In this document: positions 1-7,111 of the stretch, piece by piece
Layout: every line of letters begins with the position of its first letter
Position numbering within the stretch: position 1 is the stretch's first letter
Assembly (NCBI GenBank): GCA_029239415.1
Contig: JAQZAY010000159.1
Location: forward strand, 1 to 8,173
Direction: 5' to 3'
Origin: Pseudomonas sp.
GTDB taxonomy: Bacteria > Pseudomonadota > Gammaproteobacteria > Pseudomonadales > Pseudomonadaceae
DNA: 8,173 nt
The notes under the pieces: generated by a model
Databases searched by the model: none
Seen by the model: only the letters and a program-made list of their open reading frames with translations
What the model was told of the DNA's origin: nothing
Translations under genes and position numbers: made by a program

Positions 1-114
1 GATCTTGTTGCGCGCGCCGAAAATGTACTTGCCCATTTTCGGGTTCCAGTAACGGGTCTGGTGGCCGAAGTGCACACCGGCCTTCAGCATATCGCGCATG
101 TTGACTTGGGACAT
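1..114 (-). CDS. rpsB: 30S ribosomal protein S2 (N-terminal 38 codons, cut by window edge)
   Basis: Translating the minus strand from the ATG at 114-112 gives 38 residues that begin [20 protein letters not shown] and continue with [18 protein letters not shown]. This is the highly conserved start of bacterial ribosomal protein S2; the [13 protein letters not shown] block is diagnostic. S2 binds the 30S subunit late in assembly and is needed to recruit S1. The start is supported by AAGGA on the minus strand (about 121-125), six bases before the ATG. The rest of the gene, and tsf that normally follows it, lie outside the window to the left. It is divergent from map, the usual map/rpsB arrangement in gamma-proteobacteria. 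In E. coli the rpsB-tsf operon is repressed by S2 through the mRNA leader; that is family knowledge, not shown here. Confidence 0.97.
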
Positions 115-249
115 GATAGTTCCTTGATAAGTCGGGTTGGGCCTCCACGTATCCCAATGACCAACCCGCGATTCCAGCGGAACCGGGGCACCCAGGTCAT
201 CGTGTCGACACGTGTGTGGGTTTGAGCTCCGGGGTCATCCCCGAAAGCG
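115..249 (-). promoter_or_regulatory. rpsB mRNA leader, probable S2 autoregulatory region
   Basis: From the predicted start near 248-249 to the rpsB ATG is about 134 nt of non-coding leader. Its clearest element is a perfect 8-bp inverted repeat, CGGGTTGG at 133-140 and CCAACCCG at 161-168 (plus-strand letters), with a 20-nt loop, ending just upstream of the Shine-Dalgarno. Minus-strand ATGACC occurs twice further upstream (plus-strand GGTCAT at 195-200 and 233-238), and either copy could pair with the GGTCAT (plus 157-162) that overlaps one arm of this hairpin, so exclusive folds are possible. A 12-bp palindrome, CGTGTCGACACG, lies at 201-212. In E. coli the matching map/rpsB gap carries the structured leader listed as t44 RNA and mediates S2 feedback. 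Equivalence here is inferred from position and structure only. Confidence 0.6.
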
Positions 250-255
250 GCGCAT

Positions 256-264
256 GTTATACCA
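256..264 (-). promoter_or_regulatory. rpsB promoter, extended -10 (TGG-TATAAC)
   Basis: On the minus strand TGGTATAAC reads a TGn extension directly joined to TATAAC, one base from the sigma-70 -10 consensus. The next bases, ATGCGCCGC, form a GC-rich discriminator as expected for stringently controlled ribosomal promoters. The expected start is near 248-249. No good -35 lies at the proper distance (TTCCGT at 17 bp is weak), which fits an extended -10 promoter. Confidence 0.7.
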
Positions 265-345
265 CAGGGCGCCTGCAAACGGAACACGGATCGCCGTCAT
301 CTGTCAGCGGCCCGTGCATTGTCGCCCAGATCGCCAGCCTGCTCT

Positions 346-353
346 GCTAGAAT
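346..353 (+). promoter_or_regulatory. Promoter of map-glnD-dapC, extended -10 (TG-C-TAGAAT)
   Basis: TGCTAGAAT at 346-353 (with the base after TG at 347) matches the TGn extension followed by a -10 hexamer with five of six consensus bases. The discriminator is CGGGCCT and the expected start is near 360, leaving a leader of about 45 nt before map. No convincing -35 is present at 16-18 bp. It is back to back with the rpsB promoter, and the two -10 elements lie about 90 bp apart. Confidence 0.6.
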
Positions 354-404
354 CGGGCCTTTCCTGTTTGTTTGCGCCCCGCGCGGCGCCGTAGAGAGCC
401 TGCA

Positions 405-1187
405 ATGACCGTAACCATCAAAACCGCCGAAGACATCGAGAAGATGCGCATCGCCGGCCGCCTGGCCGCCGAAGTCCTGGAAATGATCGAAGAGCACATC
501 AGGCCCGGTGTCACCACCGAAGAGCTCGACCGCCTCTGCCACGACCACATCGTCAACGTGCAGAAGGCCGTGCCGGCGCCGCTCAACTACAAGGGCTTCC
601 CCAAGTCGATCTGCACCTCGATCAACCACGTGGTGTGCCACGGCATCCCGGGCGAGAAGCCGCTCAAGGATGGCGACACCCTGAACATCGACGTGACGGT
701 GATCAAGGACGGCTACCACGGCGACACCAGCCGCATGTTCCATGTCGGCACCGTGGCGCCATGGGCCGCGCGCCTGTCCCAGGTCACCCAGGAATGCCTG
801 TACAAGGCCATCGAGCTGGTCAGGCCTGGCTGCCGCCTGGGCGACATCGGCGAAGTGATCCAGAAGCACGCCGAGAAGAACGGCTTCTCGGTGGTACGCG
901 AGTTCTGTGGCCACGGCATCGGCAAGGTGTTCCATGAAGAGCCGCAGATCCTGCACTATGGGCGCGCCGGCACCGGCATGGAGCTCAAGGAGGGCATGAC
1001 CTTCACCATCGAGCCGATGATCAACCAGGGCAAGGCGGACACCAAGGTGCTCGGCGATGGCTGGACCGCGATCACCAAGGACCGCAAGCTCTCGGCCCAA
1101 TGGGAGCACACCCTGGTGGTAACCGCCTCGGGCTACGAGATCTTCACCCTGCGCAAGGACGACACCATTGCCCGCACCTCGGCCTGA
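405..1187 (+). CDS. map: Type I methionine aminopeptidase
   Basis: The 260-residue protein removes the initiator methionine from new cytosolic proteins when the second residue is small. All metal and catalytic residues of the family are present: His79 in VCHGIP, Asp96 in NIDVTV, Asp107 in HGDTSR, His170 in GHGIG, His177 in VFHEEP, Glu203 in TIEP and Glu234 in QWEHT. Length matches the E. coli enzyme (264). The reading frame stays open upstream to a TTG at 372, but the ATG at 405 gives the conserved N-terminus MTVTIKT and has GAGAG at 394-398 six bases before it, so I chose it. It is first in a tight run with glnD and dapC. No residue is missing and nothing is odd. Confidence 0.98.
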   Translation: MTVTIKTAEDIEKMRIAGRLAAEVLEMIEEHIRPGVTTEELDRLCHDHIVNVQKAVPAPLNYKGFPKSICTSINHVVCHGIPGEKPLKDGDTLNIDVTVIKDGYHGDTSRMFHVGTVAPWAARLSQVTQECLYKAIELVRPGCRLGDIGEVIQKHAEKNGFSVVREFCGHGIGKVFHEEPQILHYGRAGTGMELKEGMTFTIEPMINQGKADTKVLGDGWTAITKDRKLSAQWEHTLVVTASGYEIFTLRKDDTIARTSA

Positions 1188-1209
1188 CCTTTTCCAGGAA
1201 CGCGACTAG

Positions 1210-3909
1210 ATGCCCCAGGTGGATCCCGATCTGTTCGACCGTGGCCAGTTCCAGGCGGAACTGGCACTCAAGGCCAGCCCCATCCCGGCCTTCAAGAAGG
1301 CCATTCGCCGGGCGGGCGAGGTGCTCGACGCGCGCTTTCGCAGCGGCCGCGAGATCCGCCGGCTGATCGAGGATCGCGCCTGGTTCGTCGACAACATCCT
1401 GCAGCAGGCCTGGAAGCAGTTCGCCTGGCACGACCAGGCCGGCATCGCCCTGGTCGCCGTCGGCGGCTACGGGCGTGGCGAGTTGCACCCGGGCTCGGAC
1501 ATCGACCTGCTGATCCTGCTGGGCAACGCCGAGCACGAGCGCTATCGCGAGGCCATCGAAGGGTTTCTTACCCTGCTGTGGGACATCGGCCTGGAAGTGG
1601 GCCAGAGCGTGCGCACGGTCGAGGAATGCGTCGAGCAGGCGCGCGCCGACCTGACGGTGATCACCAACCTGATGGAGAGCCGCACCATCGCCGGCCCCGA
1701 AGCCTTGCGCCAGCGCATGCTCGAGGCCACCAGCACCCAGCGCCTGTGGCCGAGCAAAGAGTTCTTCCTGGCCAAGCGCGCCGAGCTCAAGGCCCGCCAC
1801 CACAAGTACAACGACACCGAGTACAACCTCGAGCCCAACGTCAAGGGCTCGCCGGGCGGTCTGCGCGACATCCAGACCGTGCTCTGGGTCGCCCGCCGCC
1901 AGTACGGCACCCTCAACCTGCATGCGCTGGCGGGCGAAGGCTTCCTGCTGGAAAGCGAGAACGAGCTGCTTGCCACCTCCCAGGAGTTCCTCTGGAAAGT
2001 GCGCTATGCGCTGCACATGCTCGCCGGGCGCGCCGAGGACCGGCTGCTGTTCGACCACCAGCGCAGCATCGCCGCGCTGCTGGGCTTTTGCGACGAGAGT
2101 CCCAAGCGCGCCATCGAGCAGTTCATGCAGCAGTACTACCGGGTGGTGATGAGCATCAGCCAGTTGTGCGACCTGATCATCCAGCATTTCGAGGAAGTCA
2201 TCCTCGCCGATGACAGCGGCAGCACCCAGCCGCTCAACGCCCGCTTCCGCCTGCACGATGGCTACATCGAGGCGGTCAGGCCGAACGTGTTCAAGCGCAC
2301 CCCGTTCGCCATGCTGGAAATCTTCGTGCTGATGGCCCAGCACCCGGAGATCAAGGGCGTGCGCGCCGATACCGTGCGGCTGCTGCGCGAGCATCGGCAT
2401 CTGATCGACGACAACTTCCGCAACGATATCCGCAACACCAGCCTGTTCATCGAGCTGTTCAAGTGCGAGATCGGCATCCACCGCAACCTGCGGCGGATGA
2501 ACCGCTACGGCATCCTCGGCCGCTACCTGCCCGAGTTCGGCCTGATCGTCGGGCAGATGCAGCACGACCTGTTCCACATCTATACGGTCGATGCGCACAC
2601 GCTCAACCTCATCAAGCACCTGCGCAAGCTGCAGTACACCCCGGTGTCCGAAAAATTCCCGCTGGCCAGCAAGCTCATGGGCCGCCTGCCCAAGCCCGAG
2701 CTGATCTACCTGGCCGGGCTGTACCACGACATCGGCAAGGGCCGCCAGGGCGACCACTCGGAGCTCGGCGCGGTCGATGCGCAAGCCTTCTGCGAACGCC
2801 ACCAGTTGCCGGCCTGGGACAGCCGGCTGATCGTCTGGCTGGTGCAGAACCACCTGGGCATGTCGACCACCGCCCAGCGCAAGGACCTCTCCGACCCGCA
2901 GGTGATCAACGACTTCGCCTCGCTGGTCGGCGACGAGACCCACCTGGACTACCTCTACGTGCTGACCGTGGCCGACATCAACGCCACCAACCCCAGCCTG
3001 TGGAACTCATGGCGCGCCAGCCTGCTGCGCCAGCTGTACACCGAGACCAAGCGCGCCTTGCGCCGTGGCCTGGAGAACCCGCTGGACCGCGAAGAGCAGA
3101 TCCGCCGGACCCAGAGCGCCGCGCTCGACACGCTGATCCGCGAGGGCACCGACCCGGACGACGTCGAGCAGCTGTGGTCGCAGCTGGGCGACGACTACTT
3201 CCTGCGCCATACCGCGGCCGACGTGGCCTGGCACACCGATGCGATCCTCCAGCAGCCGGCCGACGGCGGCCCGCTGGTGCTGATCAAGGAGACCACCCAG
3301 CGCGAGTTCGAGGGCGGCACGCAGATCTTCATCTATGCCCCGGACCAGCATGACTTCTTCGCGGTGACGGTGGCGGCCATGTCCCAGCTCAACCTGAACA
3401 TCCATGACGCCCGCATCATCACCTCGAGCAGCCAGTTCACCCTCGACACCTATATCGTGCTGGACAACGACGGCGGCTCGATCGGCGACAACCCGGCGCG
3501 GGTCAGGCAGATCCGCGACGGCCTGACCGAGGCGCTGCGCAACCCCGAGGACTACCCGACGATCATCCAGCGGCGGGTACCACGCCAGCTCAAGCACTTC
3601 ACCTTCGCGCCCCAGGTGACCATCCACAACGATGCCCAGCGCCCGGTGACCATCCTCGAGCTGACCGCCCCCGATCGCCCTGGCCTGCTGGCGCGCATCG
3701 GCAGGATCTTCCTGGAGTTCGACCTGTCGTTGCAGAACGCCAAGATCGCCACCCTGGGCGAGCGCGTCGAAGACGTGTTCTTCATTACCGATGCCGACAA
3801 CCATCCGCTGTCCGACCCGCAGCTGTGCGCCCGCCTGCAAGAGGCGATCGTGCAGCAGCTGCAGGCCGGCCAGAGCAGCGACGCCAACCCTGCCCGCGTG
3901 AATTTTTAA
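1210..3909 (+). CDS. glnD: Bifunctional [PII] uridylyltransferase / uridylyl-removing enzyme
   Basis: GlnD is the cytosolic glutamine sensor. It uridylylates PII (GlnB/GlnK) when glutamine is low and removes UMP when glutamine is high, which in turn sets glutamine synthetase activity and NtrBC output. The 899 residues show the full domain order. The nucleotidyltransferase motif [15 protein letters not shown] spans 85-99, with metal ligands Asp97 and Asp99. The PII-uridylyltransferase helical region follows. The HD hydrolase domain has His456 ([10 protein letters not shown]), His506-Asp507 (LYHDIGKG), His516, His548 and Asp589 (VADIN). Two C-terminal ACT domains that bind glutamine lie near 705-785 and 814-890; the second contains [13 protein letters not shown]. 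Length fits Pseudomonas GlnD (about 900). The ATG has AGGAA at 1196-1200, nine bases upstream. It starts 22 bp after map. It is intact. Confidence 0.98.
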   Translation: MPQVDPDLFDRGQFQAELALKASPIPAFKKAIRRAGEVLDARFRSGREIRRLIEDRAWFVDNILQQAWKQFAWHDQAGIALVAVGGYGRGELHPGSDIDLLILLGNAEHERYREAIEGFLTLLWDIGLEVGQSVRTVEECVEQARADLTVITNLMESRTIAGPEALRQRMLEATSTQRLWPSKEFFLAKRAELKARHHKYNDTEYNLEPNVKGSPGGLRDIQTVLWVARRQYGTLNLHALAGEGFLLESENELLATSQEFLWKVRYALHMLAGRAEDRLLFDHQRSIAALLGFCDESPKRAIEQFMQQYYRVVMSISQLCDLIIQHFEEVILADDSGSTQPLNARFRLHDGYIEAVRPNVFKRTPFAMLEIFVLMAQHPEIKGVRADTVRLLREHRHLIDDNFRNDIRNTSLFIELFKCEIGIHRNLRRMNRYGILGRYLPEFGLIVGQMQHDLFHIYTVDAHTLNLIKHLRKLQYTPVSEKFPLASKLMGRLPKPELIYLAGLYHDIGKGRQGDHSELGAVDAQAFCERHQLPAWDSRLIVWLVQNHLGMSTTAQRKDLSDPQVINDFASLVGDETHLDYLYVLTVADINATNPSLWNSWRASLLRQLYTETKRALRRGLENPLDREEQIRRTQSAALDTLIREGTDPDDVEQLWSQLGDDYFLRHTAADVAWHTDAILQQPADGGPLVLIKETTQREFEGGTQIFIYAPDQHDFFAVTVAAMSQLNLNIHDARIITSSSQFTLDTYIVLDNDGGSIGDNPARVRQIRDGLTEALRNPEDYPTIIQRRVPRQLKHFTFAPQVTIHNDAQRPVTILELTAPDRPGLLARIGRIFLEFDLSLQNAKIATLGERVEDVFFITDADNHPLSDPQLCARLQEAIVQQLQAGQSSDANPARVNF

Positions 3910-3931
3910 CGTTTGACGAGACCCCGCGCCG

Positions 3932-5128
3932 ATGAACCATGCCTTGACCCAGCTCCAGCCCTACCCGTTCGAGAAACTGCGCGCCCTGCTCGGCAGCGTG
4001 ACGCCCGCGGCGGACAAACGCGCGATTGCCTTGTCGATCGGTGAGCCCAAGCACGAGTCGCCAGCCTTTGTCGCCAAGGCCCTGGCCGACAACCTGGACA
4101 AGCTGGCGGTCTACCCGAGCACCCTGGGCCTGCCTGCCTTGCGCCAGGCCATCGGCCACTGGTGCGAGCGCCGCTTCGGCGTGCCTGCCGGCTGGCTGGA
4201 CGCCGACCGCCATGTGCTGCCGGTCAACGGCACCCGCGAAGCGCTGTTTGCCTTCACCCAGGCGGTGGTCGATCGCGCCAACGAGGGCCTGGTGATCAGC
4301 CCCAATCCGTTCTACCAGATCTACGAGGGCGCGGCCCTGCTGGCCGGTGCCACCCCGCACTACCTGCCGTGCCTGGACAGCAACGGCTTCAACCCCGACT
4401 TCGACGCCGTGCCTGCCGAGGTGTGGCAGCGCTGCCAGATCCTGTTCCTGTGCTCGCCCGGCAACCCCACGGGCGCCCTGGTGCCGATGGACACGCTGAA
4501 GAAGCTGATCGCCCTGGCCGACGAGCATGACTTCGTGATCGCCGCCGACGAGTGCTACAGCGAACTGTACTTCGACGAGGAAAACCCGCCGCCGGGGCTG
4601 CTCAGTGCCTGTGCCGAGCTTGGCCGCAGCGATTTCGCCCGCTGCGTGGTGTTCCACAGCCTGTCCAAGCGCTCCAACCTGCCGGGGCTGCGTTCCGGTT
4701 TCGTCGCGGGCGACGCGGCGATCATCAAGCCGTTTTTGCTGTACCGCACCTACCACGGCTGCGCCATGCCGGTGCAGACCCAGCTGGCGAGCATCGCCGC
4801 CTGGCAGGACGAGGACCACGTGCGCGCCAACCGCGACCAGTACCGCGCCAAGTACGACGCGGTGCTGGAGATCCTGCAGCCGGCGATGGACGTGCAGCGT
4901 CCCGATGGCAGTTTCTACCTGTGGGCGAAGGTGCCTGGTGACGATGCCGAGTTCTGCCGCGACCTGTTCGAGTCGCAGCACGTGACCGTGGTGCCGGGCT
5001 CGTACCTGTCGCGTGAAGTGGACGGGATCAATCCCGGCGCGGGCCGCGTGCGCATGGCGCTGGTCGCGCCGCTGGCCGAGTGCATCGAGGCCGCGCAGCG
5101 GATCCGGGCGTTCCTGCAGGACAAGTGA
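3932..5128 (+). CDS. dapC: Succinyldiaminopimelate transaminase
   Basis: This PLP enzyme of fold type I (class I/II aminotransferase) moves the amino group of glutamate to N-succinyl-2-amino-6-ketopimelate, giving N-succinyl-LL-diaminopimelate for lysine and peptidoglycan. The 398-residue sequence carries SPGNPTG (175-181, Asn178), AADECYS (204-210, Asp206 contacting the PLP ring nitrogen), HSLSKRSNLPGLRSG (242-256, Lys246 the Schiff-base lysine) and the carboxylate-binding Arg374 in RVRMAL. The N-terminus MNHALTQLQPYPFEKLRALL is typical of the gamma-proteobacterial DapC group, which separates it from general aspartate or ArgD-type aminotransferases. dapD in the same window supports the assignment. 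It begins 22 bp after glnD, with only a weak Shine-Dalgarno (GAG at 3918-3920), so translation may depend partly on the upstream gene. In E. coli ArgD/SerC do this job. Confidence 0.92.
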   Translation: MNHALTQLQPYPFEKLRALLGSVTPAADKRAIALSIGEPKHESPAFVAKALADNLDKLAVYPSTLGLPALRQAIGHWCERRFGVPAGWLDADRHVLPVNGTREALFAFTQAVVDRANEGLVISPNPFYQIYEGAALLAGATPHYLPCLDSNGFNPDFDAVPAEVWQRCQILFLCSPGNPTGALVPMDTLKKLIALADEHDFVIAADECYSELYFDEENPPPGLLSACAELGRSDFARCVVFHSLSKRSNLPGLRSGFVAGDAAIIKPFLLYRTYHGCAMPVQTQLASIAAWQDEDHVRANRDQYRAKYDAVLEILQPAMDVQRPDGSFYLWAKVPGDDAEFCRDLFESQHVTVVPGSYLSREVDGINPGAGRVRMALVAPLAECIEAAQRIRAFLQDK

Positions 5129-5165
5129 TCTCGGCAAAGGCAGCTGACCCCCCATGGAACGGGCG

Positions 5166-6812
5166 CTACCTGGCATGCCCCAGGTTCGCCTCGCTCATGT
5201 CCAGCTCGCCCAGCACCTTGCGCACGACATCGTCCCCGACCAGGTGCTGGCGGTGCAGGTTGTACAGCTCCAGGCGCTGGGCGCGCAGGGCCTTGATCCG
5301 CAGGCGGCGCTCGAGCTGGTCCATCTGTTCGGCCAGGGCACGCCCCTCCTCGGTGTCGTTGTAGCTGTCCAGCTGTTCACGGTACTCGGCCATCAGCCGG
5401 CCCTTGAGCTCGGCGGCCATGATGGCCTGGGCGGCGTCCTGGGTGGCGCCCGCCTCGACCACCTCCTCTGCCTCCAAGGCATGGATCGCCGCCTCGGCCG
5501 TGCGCCGCCAGGCTTCCTGGACCTCCTGCTCCAGCTTTTCATCGGGGCTCTTGTCCACGCCGCGCAACAGCACCGGCAGCGCGACGCAGGCTGACACCAG
5601 CGACAGCAGGATCACCCCGGCGGCAATGAAGATCAGCAGGTCGCGCTCGGGGAATGGCGTGCCGCTGGCGAACAGCAAGGGCACCGACATCACACCCGCC
5701 AGTGTCACCGCACCGCGCACGCCACCCAGGGTCAGCAGCCAGCACGAGCGAGCGGTGGGCAGCAGCACCAGCGCTGGCTTGCCGCGCCAACGACGGATTA
5801 CCCCGATCGCCCGCCAGATGCTCTGGACCCAGACGAAACGCAACACGATCAACACCCCGAAGATCGCCAGCACATCCAGGCAGCGATACGCCAGCGTCGG
5901 CCACAGGGAGGGTTCGTGGCTGGCCACGGCCTTGACGATGTCCGGCAGTTGCAGGCCCAGCAGCAGGAAGATCAGGCCGTTGAAAGCGAACTCCAGCAGC
6001 GACCAGACACTGCGATTGAGCAAGCGTGTGCTGGTCTGGCGCGGCAGCAGGTCGAGCCAGCTCTGCATCATGCCCGCCGCCACCGCCGACAGGATGCCTG
6101 AGGCGCCCAGGCGCTCGGCCAGCACGTAGGCGGCGAACGGCAACAGCAGCATGAACACCACGTGGGTCGCCGGATCATCCCAGCCGCGGGCGATCATCCA
6201 CATGCGCAGGCGGCCGACCAGCCAGCTCAGGGCCACGCCCACCGCCAGGCCGCCCAGCGCCACGAGGACAAAGGTCAGGCTCGCCTCGGTCAGCGAAAAC
6301 ACGCCAGTGATCGCCGCCGCCAGCGCGAACTTGAAGGTCACCAGGCCCGAGGCATCGTTGAGCAATGCCTCGCCCTGGAGCATGTGCATCAGGGGCGTGG
6401 GCAGCCGGCCCTGGGTGATCGCCGAGACCGCCACCGCATCGGTGGGCGAGAGCACGGCCGCCAGGGCGAATGCCACCGGCAGCGGGATGCTCGGCAGGAG
6501 CCAGTGGATGAAATAGCCGGCGCCGACCACGGTGAACAGCACCAGGCCCACGGCCAGCGTCAGCACGGGCCCGCGCAGCCGCCACAGTTCGCGCTTGGGC
6601 ATGCGCCAGCCATCGACGAACAGCAGCGGTGGCAGGAACAGGAACAGGAACAACTCCGGGTCCAGGGCGACATGCAAGCCCAGGTTCGGCCAGGCCAGCA
6701 GCGCCCCGGCGCCGATCTGCACCAGCGGCAATGGAAGGGGGAGCACCCGCCCGACCAGCTTGGAGACGCTTACCAGCATCAGCAGGATAAGGACGGTGTA
6801 GGCAGATTGCAT
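5166..6812 (-). CDS. CPA1-family Na+/H+ antiporter, YjcE-like
   Basis: A 548-residue inner-membrane protein predicted to exchange Na+ (or another monovalent cation) for H+, for pH and salt homeostasis. Residues 1-417 are strongly hydrophobic with roughly 12 membrane segments. CPA1 landmarks are SPTDAVA (122-128, Asp125), GEALLNDASG (147-156, the Asn152-Asp153 ion site) and GGVRGAVTLAG (363-373, Arg366). Residues about 420-548 are a hydrophilic, charged, helix-rich cytosolic tail. Length matches E. coli YjcE (549). The frame is open to 6995, but the upstream part reads as non-membrane, low-quality sequence; the ATG at 6812 gives MQSAYTVLILLML and is preceded by AGAGGAA on the minus strand, so I place the start there. 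It converges on dapC (37-bp gap) and diverges from yffB. Ion specificity cannot be read from sequence. Confidence 0.93.
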   Translation of the reverse strand: MQSAYTVLILLMLVSVSKLVGRVLPLPLPLVQIGAGALLAWPNLGLHVALDPELFLFLFLPPLLFVDGWRMPKRELWRLRGPVLTLAVGLVLFTVVGAGYFIHWLLPSIPLPVAFALAAVLSPTDAVAVSAITQGRLPTPLMHMLQGEALLNDASGLVTFKFALAAAITGVFSLTEASLTFVLVALGGLAVGVALSWLVGRLRMWMIARGWDDPATHVVFMLLLPFAAYVLAERLGASGILSAVAAGMMQSWLDLLPRQTSTRLLNRSVWSLLEFAFNGLIFLLLGLQLPDIVKAVASHEPSLWPTLAYRCLDVLAIFGVLIVLRFVWVQSIWRAIGVIRRWRGKPALVLLPTARSCWLLTLGGVRGAVTLAGVMSVPLLFASGTPFPERDLLIFIAAGVILLSLVSACVALPVLLRGVDKSPDEKLEQEVQEAWRRTAEAAIHALEAEEVVEAGATQDAAQAIMAAELKGRLMAEYREQLDSYNDTEEGRALAEQMDQLERRLRIKALRAQRLELYNLHRQHLVGDDVVRKVLGELDMSEANLGHAR

Positions 6813-6847
6813 GCGGCGGGGTTCCTCTGGATCGGGGTGCTGCAAGG

Positions 6848-6861
6848 ATGGACATGTCCAT
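6848..6861. repeat. 14-bp perfect palindrome, possible operator
   Basis: ATGGACATGTCCAT is fully self-complementary, centred between 6854 and 6855. It lies 36 bp upstream of the antiporter ATG and overlaps the predicted -10 and start site on the minus strand, a usual place for a repressor site. A second copy of the half, GATGGACAT, occurs at 6951-6959 (first copy 6847-6855), 104 bp away, close to ten helical turns. I do not recognise it as the site of a named regulator. Confidence 0.4.
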
Positions 6862-6888
6862 TTGAAACAATATGTTAATGGGAGTGAA
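6860..6888 (-). promoter_or_regulatory. Candidate promoter of the antiporter gene
   Basis: On the minus strand TTCACT (6888-6883) and TCAAAT (6865-6860) are separated by exactly 17 bp; each matches the sigma-70 consensus at four of six bases. The spacer holds a short inverted repeat, AACA at 6866-6869 and TGTT at 6873-6876. The stretch 6860-6880 is clearly AT-rich against a GC-rich surround, which supports promoter function. The expected start is near 6853, giving a leader of about 40 nt. Match quality is modest. Confidence 0.4.
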
Positions 6889-6961
6889 GCAGGCTGGCCG
6901 CTGCACGAAAGTCGCACCTGGTATCGGGATCTGTAACAGGGTGTTGCCAAGATGGACATTG

Positions 6962-7018
6962 GGGGTGGGTGAGAGTTGCAAGGGATGCCTCCCAAGCCGC
7001 AACCTCACTCCCACACCC
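6962..7018. repeat. 57-nt imperfect stem-loop in the antiporter/yffB intergenic region
   Basis: Two 5-bp blocks pair across the element: GTGAG (6969-6973) with CTCAC (7004-7008), and GTTGC (6975-6979) with GCAAC (6999-7003), separated by a single bulged A at 6974. Outside these, G-rich 6962-6968 can pair with C-rich 7010-7018 with small bulges. Inside the loop, GGGA (6982-6985) pairs with TCCC (6990-6993). No T-run follows on either strand, so it is not an intrinsic terminator. It does not look like the known P. putida REP sequence. It lies upstream of both candidate start sites, so whether it is transcribed is unknown. Confidence 0.45.
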
Positions 7019-7019
7019 G

Positions 7020-7048
7020 TGGCGCCAAAAGGACCGATGCCGCATAAT
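7020..7048 (+). promoter_or_regulatory. Candidate promoter of yffB-dapD
   Basis: CATAAT at 7043-7048 is a five-of-six match to the -10 consensus. The hexamer 17 bp upstream, TGGCGC at 7020-7025, is a poor -35. An imperfect inverted repeat, GATGCCG (7036-7042) with CGGCCATC (7049-7056), brackets the -10 and could be an operator or chance. The predicted leader to the yffB ATG is about 55-60 nt. Confidence 0.4.
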
Positions 7049-7074
7049 CGGCCATCGAATTTCCGGGAGATCTC

Positions 7075-7101
7075 GAGGAGGCCTGAAAACCAGTCTTCCT
7101 C
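7075..7101 (+). promoter_or_regulatory. Hairpin enclosing a GAGGAGG motif in the yffB leader
   Basis: GAGGAGG at 7075-7081 pairs with CTTCCTC at 7095-7101 (seven pairs, one G-U). After one mismatch, CTG (7083-7085) pairs with CAG (7091-7093) around an AAAAC loop. GAGGAGG looks like a strong Shine-Dalgarno, but it is 30 nt before the yffB ATG and no ATG, GTG or TTG lies at a usable distance from it. The ten bases between hairpin and ATG contain no Shine-Dalgarno. Structure is seen on paper only. Confidence 0.4.
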
Positions 7102-7111
7102 AGTAAATTCA

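Noticed and set aside
372..404. Upstream TTG start for map giving 11 extra residues
   Set aside because: The extra residues are Arg/Pro-rich and not part of the family; the ATG at 405 has the conserved N-terminus and a better-placed Shine-Dalgarno.
297..1109. 270-codon open frame on the minus strand across map
   Set aside because: Antisense shadow of map; it would also overlap the map promoter and leader, and it has no family resemblance.
1144..2943. 599-codon open frame on the minus strand inside glnD
   Set aside because: It is the antisense shadow of an intact glnD in GC-rich DNA. Its translation is low-complexity (rich in Val, Leu, Ala, Gln, Asp) with no family motif and no Shine-Dalgarno.
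3785..5176. 463-codon open frame on the minus strand across dapC
   Set aside because: It is the antisense shadow of dapC, with composition typical of such frames and no recognisable domain.
5168..5185. ACCTGG/CCAGGT hairpin between dapC and the antiporter as a terminator
   Set aside because: The stem is only 6 bp with a 6-base loop, lies within the last codons of the antiporter, and has no T-run on either side. It could still slow polymerase, but I cannot call it an intrinsic terminator.
6849..6860. GGACATGTCC core resembling the p53 half-site decamer
   Set aside because: It is a chance match to a eukaryotic factor with no meaning in a bacterial chromosome; only its palindromic nature is of interest.
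6933..6951. Minus-strand TTGGCA followed by TTACA as a sigma-54 promoter for the antiporter
   Set aside because: The required GC doublet ten bases after GG is absent (TG instead), so the -24/-12 pattern is not met.
6813..6995. 61-residue N-terminal extension of the antiporter frame
   Set aside because: The extension carries no signal or membrane segment, spans the likely promoter and palindrome, and the downstream ATG has a Shine-Dalgarno and immediately begins the first membrane helix.
7083..7106. Seven-residue CTG-initiated leader peptide after GAGGAGG
   Set aside because: CTG starts are very rare, the spacing from GAGGAGG is only one base, and the peptide has no attenuation-like codon run.
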